Part shown: in pieces, positions 52,681-63,299 of the stretch
Numbering within the stretch: the first letter of the stretch is position 1
Layout: every line of letters begins with the position of its first letter
Assembly (NCBI GenBank): GCA_947471745.1
Contig: CANJKZ010000723.1
Location: 6,551,001-6,615,000 of the forward strand
Direction of reading: 5' to 3'
From: Closterium sp. Naga37s-1
Lineage: Eukaryota > Streptophyta > Zygnematophyceae > Desmidiales > Closteriaceae
DNA length: 64,000 bases
Position numbers and translations under genes: made by a program
Notes under the pieces: model-generated
The model's input: only the letters and a program-made list of their open reading frames with translations
What the model was told of the DNA's origin: nothing
Databases searched by the model: none

Positions 52681-52720
52681 TGTTATCAGAGTGAAGGTCT
52701 CGGGTTCGAATCCCAGTGTG
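52650..52720 (+). ncRNA. tRNA-like segment of TRIM3
   Basis: D-arm-like GTCTAGTGGTTGGGAT, anticodon-like stem TCTGA (52674-52678) / TCAGA (52686-52690) with a 7-nt loop, and T-arm-like CGGGTTCGAATCCCAG. The acceptor stem does not pair and loop position 33 is not T, so it is not a working tRNA. A pol III promoter role is inferred. Confidence 0.55.
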
Positions 52721-52749
52721 TGCACTTCGGGCATCCCAGTGCGGGGGGG

Positions 52750-52888
52750 TGTCAGAGGTCCACTGGTGATCCCCGATTGATCCTAGGGAAGGGTTACTGG
52801 CACGTTGGCCTGGGGGGTTATGGGCGCACTCACCCGCTACACAAACAAGCCCTTTTTTCCCAATGGTCTAGTGGTTGGGATTCTGACA
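52750..52888 (+). repeat. TRIM3 right terminal repeat
   Basis: 139 bp; carries box A but no box B downstream. Confidence 0.93.
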
Positions 52889-54609
52889 CCTGCTCGTTCT
52901 CCGTTCTCTGGGGGTGCTCCTGTTTTTCCCTTAGAGGTCCTTGAGGACAGGCAGTTCGAGCTTGGTTTTCTTGCAGCCGCTGTTCCTCATCTCTGCGCCA
53001 TGTTGCTTGCCCCTGAGGGGGATCCAGACGCTCTTGACATCCCGATCCCTCGCACTCACGCCGAGGCGGTCTTGGGACCCTGGGCTTCGTACTGGATAGC
53101 AGCTGAGGAGGCAGAGATGGCATCTTGTAGGTCCACAGGCACTTACGTCGACGCAGTCCCACCACCTGGGACGAACGTCGTCAGTGGCCGATGGCTCTAC
53201 AAGGTGAAGCGGCCGCCTGGATCACCACGTGTGTTCAAGGCGCGCTATGTGGCGAGAGGCTTCAGTCAGCGAGAGGGGGTGGACTTCTTCCAGACCTTCG
53301 CTCCCACCCCGAAGATGAGTACTCTTCGGGTGTTGCTGCATATTGCAGCCCAGCACGACTACGAGTTGCACTCCTTGGACTTCTCCACCGCGTTCCTTCA
53401 GGGGAGCCTGCACGAGCAGATCTGGCTGCGTCGCCCGCCTGGCTTCACTGGCTCTTTCCCACCTGGGACCCAGTGGCAGCTGCGTCGACCAGTCTACGGC
53501 CTGCGTCAGGCTCCACGTGAGTGGCACGACACACTTCGCTCGACCCTTGCAGCGCTTGACTTCTTTCCGTCGTCTGCTGACCCGTCACTGTTCGTTCGCT
53601 GTGGTTCGACCCCGTTCTTTGTCCTGGTCTACGTCGACGACCTGGTGTTCGCCACTCCCGACCGACGCGCGCTGGCCTCCGTGAAGGAGGAACTGCAGAG
53701 GAGACACACTTGCACTGACCTTGGTGAGCTGCAGCACTACCTTGGCCTGTAGATCACCAGGGACAGGGCAGCTCGCACCATTACGCTGACTCAGTCGCAT
53801 ATGGTCGAGCAGATCCTCACGCGGTTTCGCTTCCCATTCTCCAAGGTACAGCTCACCCGTCTTGGTGTGGATCATGGGCTCACGGCTCCACCTTCGGACG
53901 AGTCATTTGAGTCCAGTGGTCCATAACCTGAGCTGGTGGGTTGTCTCATGTACCTGATGACCTGTACTCGCCCAGACCTAGCTTACCCTCTTAGCGTACT
54001 TGCGCGCTTTGTTGCGCCTGGGAGACACCGACCGTCCCACTGGTGCGCTGCTAAGAGGGTGGCGAAGTCTGTGGCGAGTACATCAGGCATGGGACTTGTC
54101 CTTGGAGGGAAGCAGCCAGTTACACTTACAGGTTACTCGGACTCGTCGTGGGTCGACGACGCGGAGACGCGTCGGTCTACACAGGGGTACTCCTTTAGCC
54201 TCGGGGCAGGTGTTGTTTCGTGGCGGTCGACTCGGGCGTCGTCAGTCGCTGGTTCCAGCTGTGAGGCAGAGGTGTACGCTGCGGCCATGGCCGCTCAGGA
54301 GCTTCGCTGGCTGTCTTTCCTTCTCACCGACCTTGGTGAGCGGCCTCGCTCTCCCCTAGTCTTGTTCGCCGACAACAGGTCTGCCGTCCTGTTGTGTGAG
54401 GAGCCCCGACTGGTTGGGAAGGCGAAGCACATTCAGCTTCGTTATTTCCTTCTGCGTGAGTTGCACCAGCGTGGTCAGGCACTCGTTCGACGTGTGGTCT
54501 CTGAGGCCAACACTGCAGATATCTTCACCAAGGCGTTGCCGCCTTGTGATCACCAGCGTTTCTGCACCCAGCTTGGCCTTGTGCGGGCCCGTCCTCACTT
54601 GCTTACGTA
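52889..54609 (+). pseudogene. pol: Copia G reverse transcriptase-RNase H, two stops
   Basis: Continues from 52541 after TRIM3 removal. LEVLEDRQFELGF; RT WLYKVKRPPGSPRVFKARY, LDFSTAFLQG, PVYGLRQAPREWHD, intact YVDDLVFAT near 53640. TAG 53750-53752 (CAG in homologues: LGLQITRD) and TAA at about 53924 (TAC). RNase H: GYSDSSWVDD, SSCEAEVYAAAM, FADNRSAVLL; ends TADIFTKALPPCDHQRF near 54600. Confidence 0.9.
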
Positions 54610-54903
54610 GATGCTTTGTCCTTATTGTCTTGTACTCTTGCATCTCAATATATTTGCTATATACCTGCATGTGAACTGGCCTTGTGGCTCTTTTGCTTGC
54701 TCTCGGACTGTGTGGTGACTTTGAGCTCCACCCTGAGATTTGTCTTGTTCTTGTGGACTGGTCTTGTGACCCTTGCTTGTTCTTGTTCTTGCTGACTGGT
54801 CATGTGACCCTTGTTTGCTCTCAGACTTTGTGTGTCCTTGAGACCCACCCTGAGATATGTGTTGTCTTTCCACGGGGTTACCGTCACCTAGACTATGGGG
54901 GTG

Positions 54904-55035
54904 TGTCAACATATATCTTATATGTGTTGTTTAGGTTAGTCTAGGTGTTACATTTCTACTTCCTTGCATGATTAGGGTTTGCTATATCTAGGGTTGTACT
55001 TCACATTTTCTATCAATTTCATTCTTATCTTAACA
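54904..55035 (+). repeat. Copia G 3' LTR
   Basis: 132 bp. The tract before it (ACTATGGGGGTG) lacks the upstream CCCCCA arm seen in the other lineage members. Confidence 0.94.
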
Positions 55036-55967
55036 CGTGCCTGCTACCTGTGCGTACCGCCTGACCTAGGTATAGAGCCTGCTGCTCTCGGTGCTGGTGG
55101 GGCTGCTGATCTAGGTGCTCGTGCGTCGCCTGCTCTAGGTGCTGGTGAGGCTGCTGCTCTAGGTGCTAGTGCGTCTCTTGCTCTGGGTGCTGGTGAGGCT
55201 GCTGCTCCAGGTGCTGGTGAGTCTGCTCTCTCTGGTACTGCGCCTACTGAGGCCTTGTACAACTTCACACTTGACTCTGGTGCTTTTCGCTCCTTCTTTC
55301 GCGACAGCACCACCCTCACGCCGCTCAGTCGACCGGTTGCAGTCTCCCTGGCAGACCCCTCTGGAGGCCCAGTCCGTGCAACCTCCACCACTATCCTCCC
55401 TTGTCCTGCTGTCCCGTCCGGCACACATTCGGGTCTTTACCTCCCCTCGTTCTCTACGAACTTGGTGGCGGGTTCTGCGCTCCAGGACGCGGGTGTTCAC
55501 CAGTTCACCCCTGCCTACGAGCGTGTGACACACTGCACGTGTGCTCAGACGGGTCGTCACCTGGCTACCTTCACTCGTCAGGTCAGTTGTCGGCCCCCTG
55601 CTCCTGTCGCGCCTTGTCGCACCAGACCCTCCTTTGGCACCACCTCCTTGGTCACCCCTCAGTGCAGCGTCTTCGCAGCATGCACCGCTGTGTCCTTGTC
55701 TCTCGTCTTCCCAGGGTTCTTCCTCCCCTCCCACCCTCGCCTGCTCCTCCTTGTCTTCCTTGTGTCGAGGGGCGGCAGCGCGCCGCTCCTCACTCCTCCT
55801 CGTTCCCTCCCACAGAGGCTCCCCTGCAGACTCTCCACCTGGACGTGTGGGGCCCAGCCCGCGTCCGTGGACCGGGCCACGAGCGGTACTTCCTGCTGGT
55901 CGTCGACAACTACACGCGTTACACCACGGTCTTCCCCTTGTAGCACAAGGGGGATGTCCCTGATGTT
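55036..55967 (+). pseudogene. pol: Copia F protease and integrase N-terminal part
   Basis: Frame restored after G: LCVPPDLGIE, GAGEAAAL repeats, protease LDSGAFRSFFRD (Ser of the usual SGAS is Phe), SLADPSGGPV. A deletion/frameshift near 55580 moves to LLWHHLLGHPSVQRL and integrase LHLDVWGP. TAG 55941-55943 interrupts before HKGDVPDVL. Confidence 0.87.
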
Positions 55968-58817
55968 TTGATCCCTTGGATCCGCGCTGTTCGTCTCCAG
56001 CTCCGCGAGCGGTTCCAGTCGGACTTTCCTGTCCTGCGTCTACACTCTGACAGAGGTGGTGAGTTCTCTTCAGACCTCTTGGCAGCCTTCTGTGCGGAGC
56101 ACGGCATCCGCCAGACGTTCACGCTTCCGGCCTCTCCGCAGCAGAATGGGGTTGCTAAGCACCGCATTGGCTTAGTCATGGAGGTCGCTCGTACCTCCAT
56201 GATCCATGCGGCTGCCCCCCATTTTCTGTGGCCGTTTGCGGTCCGGTACGCCGCGCATCAGCTCAACCTCTGGCCCCGTGTCTCCTTGCCGGAGACCTCG
56301 CCCACACTGCTGTGGACGGGGAAGGTTGGCGATGCGTCGCGTTTCCGGGTCTGGGGTGCTCGTGCCTTTGTCCGCGATACCACCGCGGACAAGCTCTCCG
56401 CCCGCGCTGTTCCCTGTGTCTTCCTTGGCTTTGTCCCTGACGCGCCTGGTTGGCAGTTTTACCACCCCTCCTCGCGCCGTGTCTTCCCCTCTCAGGACGT
56501 CACGTTCGACGAGCCGGTTCCCTTTTACCGTCTCTTCCCCTACCGCACTGCCCCTCTCCCCCCCCCCCCCTCGCCGCTCTTCCTCGCTCCAGGTGCTCCC
56601 CAGGTAGACCCCCTCCCCGCTCCCGGTCTTGCTCCTTCAGGTGTGTCTCAGGTAGACCCTCCCCCCTTGACTGCGCCGGTTGAGGTCACTAGTGACTCAG
56701 GTCCTGCTGAGGGTGGTCCTGCTCGGGGTGCTGCTTCTGGGGGTGCTGAGCCTGGGAGTGCGGAACCTGGGGGTGCTGAGCCTGGGGGTGCTGAGCCTGG
56801 GGGTGCGGAGCCTGGAGGTGCGGAGCTTGGGGGTGCGGAGACTAGAGGTGCTGAGCCTGGGTGTGAGGAGTCTGGGGGTGCTGTGCCTAGGGGTACTGAG
56901 TTTGGGGGTGCTGCACCTGGAGACGCTGAGGCGTCTGGTGAGCAGTCTCCCTGGAGCGGCTGTCTGCGTAGTCGCTCCGCTGGTGCCTCGCCGCTGCGCT
57001 CTCGTCGTCGACTCCCTCTTTCCCCACAGCAGCTGCGTGAGTGGTACGCTGGCCGTCAGAGTCGCGCTGCTGGAGCTAGGGGCCCTGCTGCGGGAGGCGC
57101 TGGAGCTGGTGACTCTCCTACTGGAGTTGTTTCTGCTGGAGGTTCTGGAGCTGCTGAGGGTGCTGGAGCTGGAGGTTCTAGAGCTGCTGCGGGTGCTGGA
57201 GCTGGAGGTTCTGGAGCTGCTGCGGGCGCTGGCGCTGGAGGTTCTGGAGCTGCTGCGGGTGCTGACGCTGAGAATTCTGAGTCTGCTGTTGCGCGGTCTC
57301 CTTGGAGTAGCCGCCTTTGTCCGCGTGTGCCTCTCACCTCACAGCAGCTGCACGACTGGTACGGTCGCCGTCAGGGTCGTGCTTCTAAAGCTCGGGGCTC
57401 TGCCGCTGGAGGTACTTCTGCTGACGTTACTGGAGCTGGGAGTGGTGCTGGTCCCAGAGGTGCTCGTACTGGAGGTACTGGAGCTGCTGGGGCTAGAGGT
57501 GCTGAGCCTGAGGGTGCTACTGCTGGAGACCCTGGGTCTGGGGGTGCTGCTGCTGGAGACACTGAGACTGGAGACCCTGGGACTGGAGGTGCCGGTTCTG
57601 GGGGTGCTACTGCTGGTGGAGCTGGTCCTGGAGGAGCTGGCGCTGAGGGTTCTGGAGCTGCTAGAGCTGCTGGGGGTGCTGGAGATGCTGGTGCTGGTGG
57701 CATTGCACAGCCCCGCCTGTTCTTTGCTCCACCGTCTCCGTCGTCTCAGCCACCGTCTGACTCTGTGCTTCGCCAGGTTCTTAGTCCCCCTTCGTCTACT
57801 GGTCTTCCGTTACAGCCTGGCTCACCGCTGCCTGCTCCTTCTCCTTACACTAAGCAGACAGGGGGTCTTACTGAGCGTCGTGAGCCTGCGTCGCGTCCTG
57901 TCTCGCCTGTCCGTTCTGGTCGTCCTGGTCGTCGTGTTCCTCGTTCGCGTCAGCCGGCTGTCACTGGCACCCACCTCGTAGTCCGTCGTCCTTCCTCTCC
58001 TCCGCAGCGTGTTCCCCTGCCGTCCCCTCCTGCGTCTTCTCTGCCTACCGTTCCTGAGCCTGAGTCTGACCGCACCCGTGCTGCTAACACTACTCTCACG
58101 CGTCTGCTAGCCACAGTTGTCACTGACCCGTCTTTTGAGTCTGCTGCTGCGTCTGCCCTAGTCACTGAGCTTGTTGACTTTGCTGCTGCCTGTCGTCTAG
58201 ACTACGCCGCTAGTCTTGTTGCTGAGTCTGAGTCTGTCTGTCCTCCGTCCGTCGGGGGTGAGTGTGCTCTTGGCACGGACGTCCTTGAGGACAGGAAGGA
58301 GGACCTTGAGTGTCTTGCAGCCGCTGCGCCTCATCTCGTGTCCATGATGCTTGCCCCTGAGGGAGACCCGGATGCACCAGACATCCCGACCCCGCGCTCT
58401 TACGCTGAGGCGATCGCGGGTGAGTACTCCTCTCATTGGCAGACAGCCATGGACGCAGAGATGGCATCCTGGAAGTCCACAGGCACTTACGTTGACGAGG
58501 TTCCCCCTCCTGGGGCGAACATCGTCAGTGGCATGTGGATTTTTAGGGTGAAGCGGCCGCCAGGTTCTCCGCCTGTCTTCAAGGCTCGTTACGTTGCTCG
58601 AGGTTTCAGTCAGCGAGAGGGAGTAGACTTCTTTCAGACCTTCTCCCCCACCCCACAGATGACCACTCTTCGGGTGCTGCTGCACGTTGCCGCTCAGTGT
58701 GACTACGAGCTTCACTCTCTTGACTTCAGCACAACTTTCTTACAGGGCAGCCTGCACGAGGAGATCTGGCTGTGCTGCCCTCCTGGCTTCACTGGGTCGT
58801 TCCCTCCTGGTACCTAG
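55968..58817 (+). pseudogene. pol: Copia F integrase-linker-RT N-terminal part
   Basis: Long open stretch: integrase LRLHSDRGGEF, QNGVAKHRIG (the catalytic Glu position reads Lys: AERR to AKHR), WQFYHPSSRRVFPSQ. Repetitive linker GGAEPGGAEPGG (56740-56870) and Gly/Ala-rich repeats with two PQQLREWY/SQQLHDWY-like boxes, then RT start MWIFRVKRPPG and LDFSTTFLQG. Ends at TAG 58815-58817 (CAG in GTQWSL). Confidence 0.88.
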
Positions 58818-59957
58818 TGGAGCCTTCAGTGGCTAGTCTACGGTCTCCGCCAGGCACCACGTGAGTGGCACGACACACCGAGGACTACACTTGCGGCTCT
58901 TGGGTTTGCTCCGTCGACTGCTGACCCGTCGTTGTTTCTGCGCACCGACACGTCGCTGCCGCCGTTCTACATCCTCGTGTACGTCTACGACTTGGTCTTT
59001 GCCACTGCTGACACTGAGGCTCTCGCCCTGGTGAAGTCGGAGCTGCAGAAGAGACACACGTGCACAGACCTGGGTGAACTGCGCAGCTACCTTGGCTTGC
59101 AGATCACCCGGGACAGAGCACGCCGCACCATCACACTGACTCAGTCACACATGGTGCAGCAGGTCCTTCAGCGCTTCGGCTTCACCTGGTCCTCGCCACA
59201 GCGCACTCCTCTGGCTACAGGCCACTCGCTCTCAGCTCCACCTTCGGACGAGTCCGTAGAGCCGAATGGCCCGTACCCGGAGCTAGTGGGCTGCCTCATG
59301 TACCTGGTGACCTGCACTCGACCTGACCTTGCGTACCCTCTTTGCCTTCTGGCTCGCTACGTGGCTCCTGGTCGGCACCGAAAGGTGCACATGGATGCTG
59401 CGAAGAGGGTACTGCGCTACTTGTGCGGTACATCGGGCATGGGGCTCGTGCTTGGAGGGCGGAGCGCAGTTGTCCTCACTGGGCACTCAGACGCTTCTTG
59501 GGTTGACGACCAGGCTACGCAGCGGTCGTCACAGGGTTACACCTTCAGCCGTGGCTCTGGTTCAGTTTCTTGGCGTTCTACACGCTCGTCTTCTGTTCTC
59601 AGCTCCAGTTGTGAGGCTGAGATCTACGCCACAGCCATGGCTGCACAGGAGTTACGCTGGCTCACCTACCTGCTGACCGACTTGGGAGAGTGGCCTCGTT
59701 CTCCTCCAGTGCTGTACGTCGACAACAAGGCCGCCATTGCCTTGTGGCAGGAGCACAGACTGGAGCACAGAACGAAGCACATCGCTCTGCGTTACTTCCT
59801 GGCTCGAGAGTTGCAGCAGCGTGGTCAGCTTCGTCTTGCTCACGTGGCCACTTGGGCCAACACTGCTGATATATTCACCAAGGCACTTCCGTCTGGTGAT
59901 CATCAGCGTTTCTGCACTTTGTTAGGCCTTGTGCCCACTTTGCCTCACTTGCTGTAG
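58818..59957 (+). pseudogene. pol: Copia F RT C-terminal part and RNase H
   Basis: In frame after the stop. The catalytic box reads YVYDLVFAT, so an active-site Asp is Tyr. FGFTWSSPQRTPL; RNase H GHSDASWVDD, SSCEAEIYATAM, YVDNKAAIAL; ADIFTKALPSGDHQRF; stop near 59957. Dead RT even apart from the stops. Confidence 0.9.
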
Positions 59958-60183
59958 ACTTTGCTTGTACTGTGATCTATATATAGACCTGCATGCTTGC
60001 TCTGCTAGGTAGAGATCACTGTGCTGTTGTTGTTGCATATATACCTCTGCATGTGAACTGGCCTTGTGGCCCTTTGCTTGTGCTCAGTGTGTGTGGTGAC
60101 GTTGTGATCCACCCTAAGCTTGATTTGCTTCGCTTGACTGGTCTTGTAACCCCTTGCTCTCCCCCACTTTGCCTATGGGGGTG

Positions 60184-60317
60184 TGTCGAAGTATATGCCT
60201 GTTATATATGTGTAGGCTTTACTGGGGTAGCCAATATGGGGTACAGCCCCTTTTAGGGTTTCATACTTGTACCCACCTCTTTCATAGTTGATTCATTCCT
60301 GCTGCTAGATTCTGACG
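60184..60317 (+). repeat. Copia F 3' LTR
   Basis: 134 bp; last base A changed to G. Polypurine hairpin immediately upstream (about 60160-60181). Confidence 0.93.
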
Positions 60318-60322
60318 GACTT

Positions 60323-60606
60323 TGCACTGCTAGATCGCGGTTGACCAAGTCGTGTTGGAACGCGGTCGACCATGCTGCGTTGGCAGTCGACCGACTTGAA
60401 TGCTAGCTCTGATGTAGTCTTGTCCTGCCAACTTTATTGTACCATTGTTGTCAACTTTCTCTAGTAAAACTCTTGCCAAATTGCCCCTTGATCTAGCAAG
60501 CAGTGTGTGCACTAGGAAAACGACTAAGGAACAGAGAACGCAGAGATCAGACGAGCATTCGTGCCTAGCCCTTAGTCTAGCTCCCGTTGTAGGAGTTATT
60601 TCTGCA
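60323..60606 (+). repeat. Copia E 3' LTR, right piece
   Basis: 284 bp ending TTTCTGCA; D coding resumes at 60607 with IFRVKW. Total E LTR about 1128 bp. Confidence 0.8.
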
Positions 60607-61982
60607 GATTTTCAGGGTGAAGTGGTCGCCGGGTTCTCCGCCTGTCTTCAAGGCTCGTTACGTCGCACGAGGCTTCAGTCAGCGACAGGGAGTAGACTTC
60701 TTCCAGACCTTCTCCCCTACCCCGAAGATGACCACTCTTTGGGTGCTGCTGCACGTTGCCGCTCAGTGTGACTACGAGCTTCACTCTCTTGACTTTAGCA
60801 CAGCTTTCCTACAGGGCAGCCTGCACGAGGAGATCTGGCTGCGCCGTCCACCTGGCTTCACTGGGTCGTTTCCTGCAGGTACCAAGTGGAGCCTCCGGCG
60901 GCAAGTCTACGGTCTCCGCCAGGCGCCTCGTGAGTGGCACGACACACTGAGGACGACACTTGCGGCACTTGGGTTGGCTCCTTCGACTGCAGACCCGTCG
61001 CTGCCGCCGTTCTACATCCTCGTGTGCGTCAATGACTTGGTTTTTACCACTGCTGAAACTGAGGCCCTTTCCCTTGTGAAGTCAGAGCTGCAGAAGAGAC
61101 ACACGTGTACAGACCTAGGTGAGCTGCGCAGCTATCTTGGCTTGCAGATCACCCGGGACAGAGCACGATGCACCATCACCCTGACTTAGTCACACATGGT
61201 GCAGCATGTCCTCGCCATAGTCCACTCCTCTTGCTACCGATCACTCGCTCTCAGCTCCACCTTCGGACAAGTCCGTAGAGCCAATTGGCCCGTATCCAGA
61301 GCTACTGGGCTGCCTCATGTACCTGATGACTTGCACTCGTCCTGACCTTGCGTACCCTCTTGGCCTTCTGTCACGCTACATGGCTCCTGGTAGGCACCGA
61401 AAGGTGCACTGGGATACTGCAAAGAAGGTACTGCGTTACTTGTGCAGTACATCGGGCATGGAGCTGGTGCTTGGAGGGCGGGGTCCAGTTGTCCTCACTG
61501 GACACTCAGACGCTTCGTGGGTTGACGACCTTGCTACGCAGCGGTCGTCTCAGGGTTACACGTTCATCCTTGGCTCCGGCTCCGTTTCTTGGCGGTCTGC
61601 CTGCTCGTATTCTGTTCTGAGCTCTAGTTGTGAGGCTAAGATCTACGCGGCAGCCATGGCTGCACAGGAGTTACGCTGGCTCACCTACATGCTGACCGAC
61701 TTGGGAGAGTAGCCTCGTTCTCCTCCAGTTCTGTACGTAGACAACAAGGCTGCCATTGCCTTGTGTCAGGACCACAGACTGGAGCACAGAACGAAGCACA
61801 TCGCTCTACGTTACTTCCTTGCTCGAGAGTTGCAGCAGCGTGGTCAGCTTCGTCTTGCTTACGTGGCCACTCGGGCCAACACTGCTGATATATTCACCAA
61901 GGCACTTCCGCCTTGTGATCATCAGCGCTTCTGTACTGTTTTAGGCCTTGTGCCTACTTTGCGTCACTTGCTCACTTCGTGA
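60607..61982 (+). pseudogene. pol: Copia D reverse transcriptase-RNase H
   Basis: IFRVKWSPGSPPVFKARY, LDFSTAFLQG, QVYGLRQAPREWHD. The catalytic box reads CVNDLVFTT (both YV and the first Asp changed), with a small in-frame deletion just before it. TAG 61187-61189 (CAG), a deletion near 61200, RNase H GHSDASWVDD, TAG 61710-61712 (TGG), then DNKAAIALCQ and TADIFTKALPP to about 61982. Inactive. Confidence 0.9.
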
Positions 61983-62205
61983 CTTTGCTTGTACTGTGAT
62001 ATATATACTTGTACTTGCCTCCTTACACTTGCTAGGGTGTGATCACTATACTGCTTGTTTCCATTTATATAACTCTGCATGTGAACTGGCCTTGTGGCCA
62101 TTTGCTTGTGCTCAGAGTGTGTGGTGACTTCGTGATCCACCCTGAGATTGCTTTGCTTTGGTTTTCTCTTGACTGGTCTTGTGACCATTGTTTGCTCTGG
62201 CTATC

Positions 62206-62227
62206 CCCCACTTCGCCTATGGGGGTG
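62206..62227 (+). promoter_or_regulatory. D polypurine tract hairpin
   Basis: CCCCCA / TGGGGG arms around CTTCGCCTA directly before the 3' LTR. Confidence 0.62.
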
Positions 62228-62363
62228 TGTGAAACATATATCTGTATTAAGTTGTCTAGGCTATGTAGGGGCTAGCCTTAGGGGGTATAGCTTTCACCTC
62301 GGCACTCTTGTTTGTACCCCATCCTAGACCTAATCAACATACTTCTCCTAAACTCTCTCGAAA
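62228..62363 (+). repeat. Copia D 3' LTR
   Basis: 136 bp, followed by TSD CAGTC (62364-62368). Confidence 0.93.
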
Positions 62364-62368
62364 CAGTC

Positions 62369-62958
62369 GCGATGGAGTAGAGACTGTTGATGTCGATGAA
62401 GCGATCAGTCGTCCATCGTGCTGATGCATCCTGACAAAGTCAGAAACGCCAAGGAAAGAAAACAGTGCGGCGCACTTTCTCCCCCCCTCCAAGAAAACAC
62501 ACCAGAAAAGTCCCGCAGCTGCGGCGAGATGATAAACACACAAGACCAAGTGTTAAGTCGTACGTAAAAGCACGAATGCCTGGCGAGAAGTCCGTCAGAG
62601 TGGGAAAACGATGAAGAAACCAGGGTTACGTGCCCCAAAATTCTTCAAGGGCGAACCAGAAGCTGTAGCCCAGAAACCGGAGCCGAAAATGATGGAGTAC
62701 TTGAACTGAACATTTTTGTCTTCACATCGCCAAAATCAGGCGATATCTTCAGCAGTTACAGCTGGCAGCAGTTGAAATCAAATCGTTTGTCGTGGGCGGG
62801 TTGAGTTGGGCGATTTGTCGCTAGTAGAGTTGGGATGCGCGTCCTGAAATCCTCTGGCCGTGAAATCAGGGGTGGTACGAAAATGTCGGCGATGAAGGCG
62901 ATAGGTCGCGAAGTTGAATACGAGAAACGGCGATAGTCGTAGAAGCTGTAACCAAATC
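62369..62958. other. Ancestral sequence, no recognised feature
   Basis: 590 bp, moderate GC, several GCGAT/CGATG-rich stretches. Short frames only; no transposon homology and no RNA gene seen. Confidence 0.55.
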
Positions 62959-63087
62959 TGAGAAACTTAGAACGAGTATGAATTGACTAAGGAATGAAAG
63001 TGATACAAATATGAAACCCTAGAATTGTGTACCCCTTAGTATCTAACCCGCTACAGCCTACACAGGCTAGATCATATAAGTTTGACA
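62959..63087 (-). repeat. Copia H 3' LTR
   Basis: 129 bp; minus strand TGTCAAACTTAT..AGTTTCTCA, related to the A1 LTR, especially its 3' half. Confidence 0.88.
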
Positions 63088-63299
63088 CACCCCCATACGC
63101 AAAGTGGGGGAGAACAAGGGGTCACAAGACCAGTCAAGCAAAGCAAGGCAAAGCAAGCTCAGGGTGGATCACAACGTCACCACACATTCTGAGCACAAGT
63201 TCAAGACCACAAGGCCAGTTCACATGCATGAGTACACACATATATATAACGCTAAACAAGCAAGAGCAGGTATATATATATGTAACAGTACAAGCAAGG

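Larger units (their letters stand above)
52542..52888 (+). mobile_element. TRIM3: 347-bp terminal-repeat element with tRNA-like promoter
   Basis: Two 139-bp repeats (52542-52680, 52750-52888, 4 differences) with TGTCAG..TGACA ends flank 69 bp. TSD CCTGC at 52537-52541 and 52889-52893. Primer-site-like TGTTATCAGAG follows the first repeat; a G-run (52743-52749) precedes the second. A box-A match TGGTCTAGTGG (52656-52666) lies at the LTR end and a perfect box-B match GGTTCGAATCC (52703-52713) in the interior. Excising it with one TSD restores the G reading frame. Confidence 0.95.
48302..55035 (+). mobile_element. Copia G, inserted in F, hosting TRIM3
   Basis: LTRs 48302-48433 and 54904-55035 (132 bp, 2 differences). 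TSD CGTGC at 48297-48301 and 55036-55040. Primer site TGGTATAGAGCAAGG. Gag capsid missing. It is the most divergent member of the lineage here (protease, integrase and RT differ at many positions). Confidence 0.96.
46336..60317 (+). mobile_element. Copia F, inserted in the E LTR
   Basis: LTRs 46336-46469 and 60184-60317 (134 bp, about 3 differences). TSD GACTT at 46331-46335 and 60318-60322. It carries G in its protease-proximal region. Gag capsid is absent; RT is inactivated. Confidence 0.96.
44578..60606 (+). mobile_element. Copia E fragment: 5'-truncated, with 3' LTR, split by F
   Basis: A different copia family: C-terminal pol (44579-45367), 3' UTR, purine tract GGCAGGGGAG and an LTR beginning TGTTAACGGG at 45492 and ending TTTCTGCA at 60606. 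The LTR is interrupted by F. No 5' LTR, gag or integrase exists, and about 0.57 kb of D is missing at this junction. It arrived as a truncated piece together with a deletion. Confidence 0.85.
39831..62363 (+). mobile_element. Copia D, outermost host of a five-level nest
   Basis: LTRs 39831-39966 and 62228-62363 (136 bp, about 7 differences). TSD CAGTC at 39826-39830 and 62364-62368, 22.5 kb apart. Leader, gag, protease, integrase and linker run to about 44577; RT-RNase H resume at 60607. Between them lie E, F, G and TRIM3. About 0.57 kb of D coding sequence expected at the E junction is missing. Confidence 0.95.

Noticed and set aside
52650..52720. Functional tRNA gene
   Set aside because: Box A and box B and two stems are present, but the acceptor arms do not pair and the anticodon loop lacks T33; it is part of TRIM3.
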